DNA from: Labedaea rhizosphaerae
GTDB taxonomy: Bacteria > Actinomycetota > Actinomycetes > Mycobacteriales > Pseudonocardiaceae
Direction of reading: 5' to 3'
DNA length: 64,000 nucleotides
NCBI RefSeq assembly: GCF_004362825.1
Contig: NZ_SNXZ01000002.1
Span: 1,173,365-1,237,364, forward strand
This document shows, one piece after another, positions 19,597 to 27,876 of the stretch. The position numbers and the translations under genes are program-made. Numbering within the stretch: position 1 is the stretch's first letter; every line of letters begins with the position of its first letter. The notes under the pieces were generated by a model. The model made no database searches and was not told the origin of the DNA. It was given only the letters and a program-made list of their open reading frames with translations.

Positions 19597-20520
19597 CTAA
19601 GACCGCACCGCCTCGACCAGCACGTCCTCGTCGGCGGTCACGTCCTGGGCGGCACGCACGAAGGCCGCCACCGCCCGCGAGCTCGACGACTGCGCCCAGC
19701 CCAGGTAGAGCGTGGCCGGGCTGAGGTCGGCGACGGGCACGAAGACGACGCCACGGTCGGGGTAGGCGTCGCGCACCGAAGCGGGCAGGAACGCGACGCC
19801 CTGACCGAACGCCACGACCTCCAGCAACTGCGTCATGTCCGTGATCACCGGCCCCGGCTTGGTCTTGATGTCCGGGTGCCGGTCGGTGCCCGACCAGTAC
19901 CGGGCCAGGTCGCTGTCGGGCTCGGCGTCGGGCCAGAGCGGGATGGCTTCACCGTCCAAATCGGACCGCAGCAGGCCGGTGCGGTTTGCCAGCCGGTGAC
20001 GGGCAGACAAGGCGGCCATGCGGGGCTCGCTGTGCAGCGGCTCGATGTCCAGGCCGACGGCGCAGAACGGGCCACCGATGAGGGCGACGTCGGCGCGCCC
20101 GTCGCGGACCATCTGGGCTTGTTCGGCCCAGCCGCCGATCACGACCTCGGCCGGCGGGAGGCCGGGGTCGAGCGAGTACCGGCAGATGATGTCGCGCAGC
20201 AGGTCGCCGCCGGTCCCCGGCTTGATGGCGACGAGCAGCGCGGGATCGGCCGCGGCGGCGCGGCGGGTGCGGGCGACGGCGGCCGCGACGCCGAGCAGGA
20301 CCGGGCGCGCGTGTTCGGCCAGGACGCGACCGGCCTCGGTGAGCTCGACCTTGCGGGTGGAGCGGGTGAACAGCTGGACGCCGAGGCGGTGCTCGATGGC
20401 GCGGATGGCCTTGGAGAGGGGTGGTTGCGCGATGCCCAACCGTTGCGCCGCACGGGTGAAGTTCAGCTCGTCGGCGACGGCCAGGAAGTAGCGCAGTTCG
20501 CGGACTTCGAGGTCATCCAT
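19597..20520 (-). CDS. LysR-type transcriptional regulator
   Basis: 307 residues. The N-terminal HTH is typical (LRYFLAVADELNFTRAAQRL, then GIAQPPLSKAIRAIEHRLGV), followed by a periplasmic-binding-like effector domain. It precedes the D-amino-acid oxidase gene in the same direction rather than divergently. A perfect palindrome with T-N11-A geometry overlaps its -10 region and start codon, so autorepression is likely. The effector could be a D-amino acid; that is inference from the neighbour. Confidence 0.92.
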   Translation of the reverse strand: MDDLEVRELRYFLAVADELNFTRAAQRLGIAQPPLSKAIRAIEHRLGVQLFTRSTRKVELTEAGRVLAEHARPVLLGVAAAVARTRRAAAADPALLVAIKPGTGGDLLRDIICRYSLDPGLPPAEVVIGGWAEQAQMVRDGRADVALIGGPFCAVGLDIEPLHSEPRMAALSARHRLANRTGLLRSDLDGEAIPLWPDAEPDSDLARYWSGTDRHPDIKTKPGPVITDMTQLLEVVAFGQGVAFLPASVRDAYPDRGVVFVPVADLSPATLYLGWAQSSSSRAVAAFVRAAQDVTADEDVLVEAVRS

Positions 20521-20533
20521 ACCCCCAGGGTAT
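20519..20533. promoter_or_regulatory. LysR-type T-N11-A palindrome over the lysR -10 box
   Basis: ATACCC-CCA-GGGTAT is a perfect palindrome. T20520 and A20532 are separated by 11 bases, as in LysR boxes. On the minus strand the same bases contain TACCCT (20532-20527), a plausible -10 box 6 nt before the ATG at 20520. Binding here would block transcription of the regulator and, if co-transcribed, the oxidase. Confidence 0.65.
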
Positions 20534-20535
20534 GA

Positions 20536-20703
20536 CTAACGGCGGTGCAGGACGAATGCCCACCAGGCCTCGGCCGGGAACCGCAGGACCGGGCCGGAGA
20601 TGTTCTTCGAGTCCCGCACGGCCGCGCGGCGCGGACTGATCGCCACCTCCACGCAGTCGCTGCCGTTCCCGCCGCTGTAGCTGCTCTTGCGCCACTCGGT
20701 CAT
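20536..20703 (-). CDS. DUF397 domain protein (second copy)
   Basis: 55 residues: TEWRKSSYSGGNGSDCVEVA, then AAVRDSKNISGPVLRFPAEA and a Trp-rich end. This is the classic DUF397 small protein encoded next to XRE regulators in Streptomyces and relatives (BldB/WhiJ-like partners). Its ATG overlaps the stop of the first DUF397 gene (ATGA), so the two are coupled. It is a tandem paralogue of the gene at 20700-20873. Confidence 0.9.
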   Translation of the reverse strand: MTEWRKSSYSGGNGSDCVEVAISPRRAAVRDSKNISGPVLRFPAEAWWAFVLHRR

Positions 20704-20873
20704 CGGCTGCGCCGGACGAACGCCTGCCAGGCCTGAGCCGGGAAGCTCAGCTCGGGACCCTCGGTGTTCTTCGAGTCGCGCACCGCCGCCTGGACCTGGC
20801 CGAACGCCACCTCTACACAGTTGGTCCCCCCACCCTGGCTAAAACTGCTCTTCCTCCACTCGGTCGGTGGCAT
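20700..20873 (-). CDS. DUF397 domain protein (first copy)
   Basis: 57 residues: TEWRKSSFSQGGGTNCVEVA, AAVRDSKNTEGPELSFPAQA. The start at 20873 lies inside the 3' end of the XRE regulator gene (35-nt overlap), the common arrangement for these pairs. The family is proposed to modulate its partner HTH protein, in some strains as an antitoxin/toxin-like pair. Here there are two small partners for one regulator. Confidence 0.9.
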   Translation of the reverse strand: MPPTEWRKSSFSQGGGTNCVEVAFGQVQAAVRDSKNTEGPELSFPAQAWQAFVRRSR

Positions 20874-21735
20874 GCCGGAAACCCCTTCGGTCGTACTCGT
20901 CCGCCAACGCGGCGATGAACGACCTGGATTCTTCCGCAACCATGGCCACCGACGCGAGTTCGTTCGCCAGGGCGCTGTAGGTGGCGATGTACGTCGGATC
21001 TTCGAGGAAGAGCGCGGTGACCGCACCACCGAGGTAGGCGAGCGGCTCGTGTTCTTCGTACTGGAACAACACGAAGTCTTGTCCGAAGTAGGACCGCGCT
21101 CCCGCCTTCGCGGGAACAACTCGCAGCTCAAGTTTCGGTTCGGCCGCCGCCAAGGTCAGAGCAATCATTTGCTCATACATGAGATTGGCGCTGCCAACCT
21201 CGAGGCGTAGAGCCTGTTCATGGATGTAGAAGACGTATTTCGACGACAAGCGATCAAGGGTGTTGCGCCGATCGAGCCGTATTTCCACCGCCGACTCGAT
21301 GTCGGCGGGCGTGCGCCAGCGCTCGCGGCTGATCATGGCGTGCGCGTAGCGCTCGGTCTGCAGCAGGCCAGGCACGACCATCGGCTCGTAGCCGATCGAC
21401 AGTGAGGCCGTTGACTCGTGGTAGATCAAAGAGCTTAGCGTGTCCGGGATCCACTCGCCGTGTTGGCTCAGCCAGAAACCCTTGTCCTCCTTGGCCTGGC
21501 GGCACAGGTCGATCAAGGGCAGTGCCACGTCTCTGTCCACGCGGAGTATCCCCAAGTACCAACACAAGTCCGCCACATCGATGTTGATCTGCCCCGACTC
21601 GATGCGCGACACCCGGGTGGGGTCCCATTTGGTCTTGCGCGCAATCGAGCGCCCCGTCAATCCGGCCGCTTCGCGCAGCCGTCGCATTTCCGCGCCCAGT
21701 TCCCGGTAACAGGCTGCCGCGTTCCCTCTGCCCAT
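20839..21735 (-). CDS. XRE-family HTH regulator, DUF5753 (Scr1/WhiJ-like)
   Basis: 298 residues. N-terminal HTH: LGAEMRRLREAAGLTGRSIA, then VSRIESGQINIDVADLCWYL. The C-terminal domain is the DUF5753 type (LIYHESTASLSIGYEPMVVP, GLLQTERYAHAMI). ATG 21735 is supported by a TAGCGT box 8 nt upstream; earlier starts would precede the promoter. It forms a cassette with two DUF397 genes. Streptomyces has many such cassettes tied to development and antibiotic production. Confidence 0.9.
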   Translation of the reverse strand: MGRGNAAACYRELGAEMRRLREAAGLTGRSIARKTKWDPTRVSRIESGQINIDVADLCWYLGILRVDRDVALPLIDLCRQAKEDKGFWLSQHGEWIPDTLSSLIYHESTASLSIGYEPMVVPGLLQTERYAHAMISRERWRTPADIESAVEIRLDRRNTLDRLSSKYVFYIHEQALRLEVGSANLMYEQMIALTLAAAEPKLELRVVPAKAGARSYFGQDFVLFQYEEHEPLAYLGGAVTALFLEDPTYIATYSALANELASVAMVAEESRSFIAALADEYDRRGFRHATDRVEEEQF

Positions 21736-21743
21736 AGCCGACA

Positions 21744-21749
21744 ACGCTA
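21744..21749 (-). promoter_or_regulatory. -10 box (TAGCGT), leaderless start of XRE gene
   Basis: TAGCGT on the minus strand, 8 nt before ATG 21735, with no ribosome-binding site. It settles the start among three in-frame choices. Confidence 0.5.
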
Positions 21750-21900
21750 GAGCGTGATCGGCCATCTGCGGAGGGTCACGCGCCCAATCCACCCCAAAGG
21801 ATCACCTGTAGCCGGGCAGGCAACACCCATACCCGCGCGCTATGACTCCGGACCGTGACGGTCTTTCCCTTGCCCCGCACACCAATGATCGACTGGGCCC

Positions 21901-22593
21901 ATGAGCAAGACGATCGCGCTGGTTACCGGCGCCAACAAGGGAATCGGCAAGGAGATCGCGCGTGGCCTGGCCCGGCTCGGCCACACCGTCCTGGTCGGCG
22001 CGCGCGACACGACCCGGGGCAAGGAGGCAGTGGCCGAACTGGAGGGCGACGGCGACGTCCGACTCCAGCAGCTCGACGTGACCGACGCTGAATCCATTGC
22101 AGCAGCAGCACAATCGATCGAGAACGAGTTCGGTCGGTTGGACGTCCTGGTGAACAATGCGGGCATCCTCAGCATGACCCACGACGACCTGCGGCCCATC
22201 TACGAGACCAACGTGTTCGGCGTGGTCGACGTGACCAACGCGTTGCTTCCGTTGCTGCGCCGCTCTTCCGCGGGCCGCATCGTCAACGTGTCGTCGTTCA
22301 TGGGGTCGCTGACGATGATGAGCAAGCGCCTCGACGGCGTGCCGGTGTCGCTGGCGTACCCCACGTCCAAGGCGGCGCTCAACGCGATCACCGTCCAGTG
22401 GGCGACGATGCTCGCGGACACGCCGATCAAGGTCAACGCCGTCTGCCCGGGCTACTGCGACACGGACCTCAACGACCACAGCGGTCCCCGCACCCCGGCC
22501 CAGGGCGCGGCCATCGCCATCAAGATGGCCACAGTGGACAGTGACGGCCCCAGCGGCACCTTCGTCGACGACAACGGCGAGATCCCCTGGTAG
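21901..22593 (+). CDS. Short-chain dehydrogenase/reductase
   Basis: 230 residues, classical SDR. Cofactor motif TGANKGIGKEIARGLARLG; NNAG at about residue 84 (VLVNNAGILS); catalytic Ser in VNVSSFMGSL; YxxxK in LAYPTSKAALNAI; Pro-Gly motif VCPGYCDTDLN. The TGxxxGIG type with a basic Lys in the loop hints at NADPH. It resembles plant-type carbonyl reductase/menthol dehydrogenase-like SDRs; substrate unknown. It converges on the asparaginase gene with a 2-bp gap and stands alone. Confidence 0.9.
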   Translation: MSKTIALVTGANKGIGKEIARGLARLGHTVLVGARDTTRGKEAVAELEGDGDVRLQQLDVTDAESIAAAAQSIENEFGRLDVLVNNAGILSMTHDDLRPIYETNVFGVVDVTNALLPLLRRSSAGRIVNVSSFMGSLTMMSKRLDGVPVSLAYPTSKAALNAITVQWATMLADTPIKVNAVCPGYCDTDLNDHSGPRTPAQGAAIAIKMATVDSDGPSGTFVDDNGEIPW

Positions 22594-22595
22594 GC

Positions 22596-23573
22596 CTAGC
22601 CGTAGAGGGCGAATGCGGCTGAGATGCCGTCGCGGTCGGTGCCCGCCGCGAGCAGGAGCTGGAGCAGCACTCGGGCCTTCGCCGGGTCGAGGAAGCCCGC
22701 GTGGATCAGCCCGCGCCGCAACAGGTCCCGCTCGGAACCGGGGTAGGCGTAGGTGTTGCGCAGCACCGATCCGGAGCCGGTGCGGGAGGCGAGCACGACC
22801 GGCATCTCGGCCGCGACCTCGGACACCAGGTCGACCATGGTGGCGGGCACGTGTCCCGCGCCTAGTCCACCTAGGACGAGGCCATCGCAGGCGGGGTAGG
22901 CGCGGCGCAGCAGTTCGCCGTCGTCGCCGAGGGCGATGGTCACGAGGCCGACTCGCAGCCGCGCGACCGCCGGGGTGGCGGGCAACGTGAGCGGAACCCT
23001 TGGCGTGGGCCGGAATCGCGGCTCGCCCTCCACCATGAACCCCAACGGCCCGAACTGCGCGGAGACGAACGCGGCGGTACTGCTCGTGTGCGTCTTGCGG
23101 ACGAAACGCGCGCCGTGCACCTCGTCGGACATGACGACCAACGCGCCCAGCCCGCGGGCCTGCGGCGCGATGGCGACTCGGACGGCGGCGTAGAGGTTGG
23201 CGGGCCCGTCGGCGCCGGCCGACGCGGGGGCGCGCATGGCGCCGGTGAGCACGACGGGCGCGTCGCCGGGGACGGTGAGGTCGAGGAAGAGCGCGGTCTC
23301 CTCGATGGTGTCGGTGCCGTGGGTGACCACGACGCCGACCGCACCCGCGTCGAGTTCGGCTCGCACGGCGGCGGCCAGGTCGACGAGGTCGGCGAACCCG
23401 ATGGACGGGCTGGGCAGGGACCGCAACGTGCGCGCGGTGATCTCCAGGTCCAGCTCGGCCAGCCCCGGCACGGCCGCGATCAGGTCGTCGGCGTTCAACT
23501 CGGGCACGACCCCACCGGCCGCGGTCGGAGTCATGGCAATGGTCCCGCCCATCGCGATGATCGCGACTCTCAC
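22596..23573 (-). CDS. Asparaginase/glutaminase family amidohydrolase
   Basis: 325 residues. The two catalytic threonine regions are present: VAIIAMGGTIAMT near the N-terminus and VVVTHGTDTIEETALFLDL in the middle. The long loop and the C-terminal domain (VLASRTGSGSVLRNTYAYPG) fit type I/II L-asparaginases. No signal peptide, so cytoplasmic. GTG 23573 (or 23576) is chosen because anything longer runs into the 22-bp repeat array that starts at 23577. That array therefore lies immediately upstream, in the position where a promoter would be expected. Confidence 0.9.
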   Translation of the reverse strand: MRVAIIAMGGTIAMTPTAAGGVVPELNADDLIAAVPGLAELDLEITARTLRSLPSPSIGFADLVDLAAAVRAELDAGAVGVVVTHGTDTIEETALFLDLTVPGDAPVVLTGAMRAPASAGADGPANLYAAVRVAIAPQARGLGALVVMSDEVHGARFVRKTHTSSTAAFVSAQFGPLGFMVEGEPRFRPTPRVPLTLPATPAVARLRVGLVTIALGDDGELLRRAYPACDGLVLGGLGAGHVPATMVDLVSEVAAEMPVVLASRTGSGSVLRNTYAYPGSERDLLRRGLIHAGFLDPAKARVLLQLLLAAGTDRDGISAAFALYG

Positions 23574-23576
23574 CAC

Positions 23577-23752
23577 GCGTGTCCCCTCTTCCGACCCGGC
23601 GTGTCCCCTCGTCCGACCCCGCGTGTCCCCCGCTCCGGCCGGGTGTGTCCCACACTCGCGTCGGGTGTGTCCCACGTTCGGCCCCCGCGTGTCCCACGTT
23701 CAAGCCGGGTGTGTCCCCCGTTCCGGTCGCCCGTGTTCCACATCGGCGTGGC
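23577..23752 (+). repeat. 22-bp tandem repeat array A (8 units)
   Basis: Eight consecutive 22-bp units with conserved GTGTCCC heads beginning at 23577, 23599, 23621, 23643, 23665, 23687, 23709 and 23731; the last is degraded. It fills the gap between the asparaginase start and the flavoprotein stop and runs antisense to both. The same unit occurs at 31.7, 32.1 and 48.1 kb. No spacers, so not CRISPR. Confidence 0.9.
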
Positions 23753-23763
23753 GCGCGGCTCGG

Positions 23764-24261
23764 TCACGGGCCCTCCAGCAGGTCCAGCATGGGCTCCCAC
23801 CCGACCTCCGGCGGCTCGTCCGACACGAGCACCCCGGCCTCGCGCAACGCCTTCACGTGCCCCGCGAACGCCGGATGACCGCGCTGCGCATCCCCGGCCT
23901 GCGGCCGCACGACCATCGGCACCCGCGCCCCGACCGCCTCGCACGCCGCCGTCAACGCCTGGCTGTCGGCGATGCCCAGGGCCAGCTTCGCCACCGAGTT
24001 CGCCGTCGCCGGCGCGAACACGAACGCCGACGGCATCGGATACGGCTTGGGCTGCCCCGGCATGCGCGGCTCGCTGCGCACCGGTAGATCCGTCAACGAC
24101 TGCAGCTTCGCCAGCTCACCCGTCGCCGCCAGCCAGCGGGCCGCGGTCGGCGTCAACGTCACCGCGAGCGTCCAGCCACGCGCGACGGCCGGCTCGGCCA
24201 GCTCCGGGCGCAGCCGCCGCTCAACCCCGCCGCCGGCGGAGGCGATCAAACCGAGGATCAC
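23764..24261 (-). CDS. Flavoprotein (PPC decarboxylase-like fold)
   Basis: 165 residues. Flavoprotein-family features: ILGLIASAGGGVERRLRPEL at the start, the SAFVFAPATANSVAKLALGI segment (equivalent to the FMN-contacting PATANT region) and VPMVVRPQAGDAQRGHPAF. Related to CoaB/CoaC decarboxylase domains, but a complete coaBC exists at 33904. GTG start at 24261, 18 bp after rsmB in the def-fmt-rsmB operon. Role unknown; the His and Asn of the decarboxylase active site are not evident. Confidence 0.8.
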   Translation of the reverse strand: MILGLIASAGGGVERRLRPELAEPAVARGWTLAVTLTPTAARWLAATGELAKLQSLTDLPVRSEPRMPGQPKPYPMPSAFVFAPATANSVAKLALGIADSQALTAACEAVGARVPMVVRPQAGDAQRGHPAFAGHVKALREAGVLVSDEPPEVGWEPMLDLLEGP

Positions 24262-24279
24262 GACAGGATCACTGCAGGT

Positions 24280-25689
24280 TCACTCGGGCTTCCGCAGCAA
24301 CGCGCAGAACATCGCGTCGGTCCCGTGCCGGTGCGGCCACAACTGCACGTACGGGCCATCGCCGAGCTCCGGCACGTCGGGGAAGTACGCCCGCGCGTCC
24401 AGCGCCTCGACCTTCTCGCGGCGCAGCACGTCGGCGAGCACGCTCTCGGTCTCGGCGAGGTGCGGCGAGCACACGACGTACGCCACCACGCCGCCCGGGC
24501 GCACGAGATCGATGGCCGCGTGCAGCAACTCGCGCTGCAGCTTGGTCAGCTCACCGACGTCCGATGGCTGCCGCCGCCAGCGGGCCTCCGGGCGCCGCCG
24601 CAACGCGCCGAGCCCCGTGCACGGCGCGTCCACCAGCACCCGGTCGAAGCTCGCCGACGGCAACCCCGAGGATCGGCCGTCGGCGACGTGCACGGTCACC
24701 GGCAAGTCCTGCGTCGCCTGCTCCACCAGCTTGGCGCGGTGCGGTGCCTGCTCGACGGCGTCCAGCGTGCCGCCGTTGATGTCGACCAAAGCGCCCAGCA
24801 ACGCGGCCTTGCCACCGGGCCCCGCGCACAGGTCGAGCCAGCGATCATCCGGGCCGTCCACCGGGGGCCGGGTCAGCGCGACGGCACACAGCTGGCTGCC
24901 CTCGTCCTGCACCTGGCAGAGGTGCTCGCGCACCGCCTCCAAGTCGCCGGGGTCGCCCGCGCCTGCTTCCAACCGCACGCCGTAAGGCGAATACGGCGCG
25001 GGGTCGCCGCCGGTGATCGCGGCCAGCTCCTCCGCGCTGACCCCGCCGGGGCGCGCGGCCAGGTGCACGGCCGGGCGAGCGTCGTCGGCTTCCAGGGCCC
25101 GTGCCAGCTCGTCGCCGGTGGTGCCCAAGGCATCCGCGAACGCACGCGCGATCCACTTCGGGTGCGCGGTCCGCAACGCCAGCGCGCCGATCGCGTCGGA
25201 GGGCGCGAGCTTCTCGACCCACTCGGCCTCGTCGTGCTGGGTGATCTTGCGCATCACGGCGTTGACGAACCCGGCGACGCGCGAGCCCAGTTCCTCCCGA
25301 GCCAGGTCCACTGTGGACATCACGGCAGCGTGCGGCGGGATCCGGGTGCGCAGCAACTGGTACGCGCCCAGCCGCAACGCGTCCAGCAACTGCGGCTCGA
25401 CCTTGGCCAGCGGCCGCTCGATGCAGTCGGCCAGGATCACGTCCAGCAGCCCCGCGGCCCGGCAGGTGCCATAGGCGAGTTCGGTGGCCAGTGCCGCGTC
25501 CCGGCCGCTGATCCGCCGTTCTCGCAACAACTTCGGCAGCACGAGGTTGGCGTAGGCGTCTTCCAGGCGCACCGCGCGCAGCACGTCGAGTGCGACCCGG
25601 CGGGCCGGGTCCTCGGCGGGTGGGCGGCCTTGTTCCCTGCGGCCACGGGGCGGGCCGGAGTTGCGCGGGCGGGAAGGTCGTCGGTCCAT
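24280..25689 (-). CDS. rsmB: 16S rRNA (cytosine(967)-C5)-methyltransferase
   Basis: 469 residues. A basic N-terminal tail is followed by a NusB-like RNA-binding domain (ARRVALDVLRAVRLEDAYAN, about 30-160). The C-terminal methyltransferase has SAM motif LDLCAGPGGKAALLGAL, the motif IV Cys in VLVDAPCTGLGALRRRPEAR and the catalytic Cys in AYVVCSPHLAETE, which has CSPH rather than the usual CSPH/CSI variants of RsmB, so it is intact. The start shares a base with the fmt stop (TGATG). Confidence 0.95.
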   Translation of the reverse strand: MDRRPSRPRNSGPPRGRREQGRPPAEDPARRVALDVLRAVRLEDAYANLVLPKLLRERRISGRDAALATELAYGTCRAAGLLDVILADCIERPLAKVEPQLLDALRLGAYQLLRTRIPPHAAVMSTVDLAREELGSRVAGFVNAVMRKITQHDEAEWVEKLAPSDAIGALALRTAHPKWIARAFADALGTTGDELARALEADDARPAVHLAARPGGVSAEELAAITGGDPAPYSPYGVRLEAGAGDPGDLEAVREHLCQVQDEGSQLCAVALTRPPVDGPDDRWLDLCAGPGGKAALLGALVDINGGTLDAVEQAPHRAKLVEQATQDLPVTVHVADGRSSGLPSASFDRVLVDAPCTGLGALRRRPEARWRRQPSDVGELTKLQRELLHAAIDLVRPGGVVAYVVCSPHLAETESVLADVLRREKVEALDARAYFPDVPELGDGPYVQLWPHRHGTDAMFCALLRKPE

Positions 25690-26624
25690 CAGTGCAACCG
25701 CTCCCCCGCCTCGATGCGGGCGCCGCGGGCCCAGTCGGTCGCGGCCATCCGCTTCTTGCCCGGCGCCTGCACCTCGCCCAGCGCGACGGGCGTGGTGGCG
25801 GTGCCCACGAGCACGCGCTTGCGTTGCACCAGCAGCTCTCCCGGTTTCAAGTCGACATCGGCTTCCGCGGCGACCGGCTTGACCGGGCCGAGCTTGATCC
25901 GCTCCTCGCCGAGCAACGCCCAGCCGCCGGGGTCGGGGGTCACCGCGCGCAGCAGCCGGTCGACGGCCATGGCGGGGGCGGTGAAGTCGGCGTGCGCGTC
26001 GTCGACGCTGATCTTGGGGGCGTAGCTGACGCCGTCCGCCGGCTGCTCGACCGCGTGCAGCGTCCCGTCCTCGATGCCATCCACAGTGGACACGAGCAAG
26101 CCGGCGCCCGCCTCCGCGAGCCGGTCGAGCAGCGCGCCCGCCGTGTCGTCGGGGCGGATCTCCTCGGTCAGCACACCGAACACCGGGCCGGCGTCGAGCG
26201 CCTTGACGATGCGGAACGTGCTCGCGCCGGTGATCTCGTCACCGGCGCGCACTGCGGCCTGCACCGGCGCGGCGCCGCGCCACGCGGGCAGCAGCGAGAA
26301 GTGCAGGTTCACCCAGCCGTGTTCGGGGATGTCGAGCGCCGACTGCGGCAGCAGCGCGCCGTAGGCGACGACCGGGCAGCAGTCCGGCGCCAGCTCACGC
26401 AGCCGCGCCTGGAACTCCGGGTCGGACGCCTTGGCCGGGGTCAGCACCTCGATGCCTTGCTCGTCGGCGAGCGCGGCGACGGGCGAGCGCACCACGTGCC
26501 GGCCACGCCCGGACGGCGCGTCTGGGCGGGTCACCACGGCGACCACCTCGTGGCGCGGCGATGCCAGCAACGCCCGCAACGACGGCAGCGCGACCTCGGG
26601 GGTGCCCGCGAAGACCAGCCGCAT
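25689..26624 (-). CDS. fmt: Methionyl-tRNA formyltransferase
   Basis: 311 residues. [20 protein letters not shown] is the standard N-terminus. The formyl-transfer site Asn/His region is [21 protein letters not shown]-terminal OB-like domain present. It formylates initiator Met-tRNA; the product end is processed by Def encoded just upstream. ATG 26624 is 2 bp after the def stop. Operon def-fmt-rsmB is widely conserved. Confidence 0.96.
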   Translation of the reverse strand: MRLVFAGTPEVALPSLRALLASPRHEVVAVVTRPDAPSGRGRHVVRSPVAALADEQGIEVLTPAKASDPEFQARLRELAPDCCPVVAYGALLPQSALDIPEHGWVNLHFSLLPAWRGAAPVQAAVRAGDEITGASTFRIVKALDAGPVFGVLTEEIRPDDTAGALLDRLAEAGAGLLVSTVDGIEDGTLHAVEQPADGVSYAPKISVDDAHADFTAPAMAVDRLLRAVTPDPGGWALLGEERIKLGPVKPVAAEADVDLKPGELLVQRKRVLVGTATTPVALGEVQAPGKKRMAATDWARGARIEAGERLH

Positions 26625-26626
26625 CT

Positions 26627-27172
26627 TCACGCCCCGCCGAAGAGCGGGTGCGGGCTCTGCTTGATGACGGGCACCGTGCCGTCGAACCACTCGGCGGCGC
26701 GGATCTCCTTCATGGCCTGCTTGCGGGTCCGCGCGTCGAGGCGGTCGAGGAAGAGCACGCCGTCGAGGTGGTCGGTCTCGTGCTGGATGCAGCGCGCGAG
26801 CATGTCGGTGCCCTCGACGGTGATCGGCTCGCCGTGCTCGTTCCAGCCCGCGGCCACCACGTTCTTGTGCCGCACGCACGGCCAGTACATGCCGGGGATG
26901 GACAGGCAGCCCTCGTCGCCGTCCTGCGTCTCGTCGCCCACCACCGTCCACGTGGGATTCACCAGGTGCCCGGCGAACCCGTCGGTGTGGTAGGTGAAGA
27001 CGCGCAGGCCCACGCCGATCTGGGGGGCGGCGAGCCCGGCGCCACCCTGCCCTTCCATCGTGTCCCACAAGTCCTTGACCAGGGTGCGCAGCTCCTTGTC
27101 GAAGTCGACGACCTCGGCCGCGGGGGTGCGCAGCACCGGGTCACCGAAGAGCCGGATTGGCTGGACGGTCAC
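26627..27172 (-). CDS. def: Peptide deformylase
   Basis: 181 residues. All three deformylase motifs: [24 protein letters not shown] and [14 protein letters not shown] (HExxH-type metal site with the Cys of motif 2). GTG 27172 is favoured by AGAGGAG 6 nt upstream and the [18 protein letters not shown]-terminus. First gene of def-fmt-rsmB; divergent from the ECF sigma gene at 27301. Confidence 0.95.
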   Translation of the reverse strand: MTVQPIRLFGDPVLRTPAAEVVDFDKELRTLVKDLWDTMEGQGGAGLAAPQIGVGLRVFTYHTDGFAGHLVNPTWTVVGDETQDGDEGCLSIPGMYWPCVRHKNVVAAGWNEHGEPITVEGTDMLARCIQHETDHLDGVLFLDRLDARTRKQAMKEIRAAEWFDGTVPVIKQSPHPLFGGA

Positions 27173-27300
27173 GGTGCTCCTCTCGTGCGTGCGTAACCAT
27201 GTCAGTCTAGGTGCCCCCGCCGACGCAACACGCGAGGTGGCTGCGGACACCTCCAGACGTGACGACAATCCCGATACGACAACGGGGGGCGGGACCGGCG

Positions 27301-27876
27301 ATGGACCGATCACCGGCCGACGCCCCGGTGAGCGACCCGGACCTGTGGGACCGGGCGGCGACCGGCGACCAAGCCGCCTTCGAGCAGCTGTTCCAACGCC
27401 ACGCCGAGGCGGTCTGGAACCACGCGTACCGGCTGACCGGGGCGTGGAGCCTGGCCGAGGACCTCACCTCGGCGACGTTCCTGCTGGCCTGGCGCAAACG
27501 CGCCGAGGTGCGGCTGGTCCGCGACAGCGCGCTCCCATGGCTCTACGCCGTGGCGGGCAACCTCGCCCGCTCGGAGTTCCGGCGCGCGGGCCGGTTCACC
27601 CGGGCGCTGCGCCGGGTGCCCGCGGGGGACAGCAGCCCCGACCACGCCGACGAAGTCGCCGGGCGGGTCGACGACGACCGCAGGGTCCGTGCCGTGCTCG
27701 AGGCGGTCCGGGCCCTGCCCAAGTCGGAGCGGGAGGTCGTCGAGCTGTGCCTGCTCGGCGACCTCTCCACCGCCGACGCGGCCGCCTTGCTCGGGCTCGC
27801 CGAGCCGAGCATCAGATCCCGCGTGTCCCGCGCCAAGGCGCGCCTGCGCACCCTCCTGGAGGTCTCCGATGATTGA
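27301..27876 (+). CDS. ECF-type RNA polymerase sigma factor
   Basis: 191 residues. Region 2: AFEQLFQRHAEAVWNHAYRL and LAEDLTSATFLLAWRKRAEV. Region 4: RALPKSEREVVELCLLGDLS, then DAAALLGLAEPSIRSRVSRA. It controls a regulon that cannot be read here. It overlaps the next gene by 8 bp, the usual sigma/anti-sigma coupling. ATG 27301 gives the expected length; upstream starts would run into the def promoter. Confidence 0.92.
   Translation: MDRSPADAPVSDPDLWDRAATGDQAAFEQLFQRHAEAVWNHAYRLTGAWSLAEDLTSATFLLAWRKRAEVRLVRDSALPWLYAVAGNLARSEFRRAGRFTRALRRVPAGDSSPDHADEVAGRVDDDRRVRAVLEAVRALPKSEREVVELCLLGDLSTADAAALLGLAEPSIRSRVSRAKARLRTLLEVSDD

Noticed and set aside
23577-23752. CRISPR array
   Set aside because: The 22-bp units are contiguous without spacers, and no cas genes are present.
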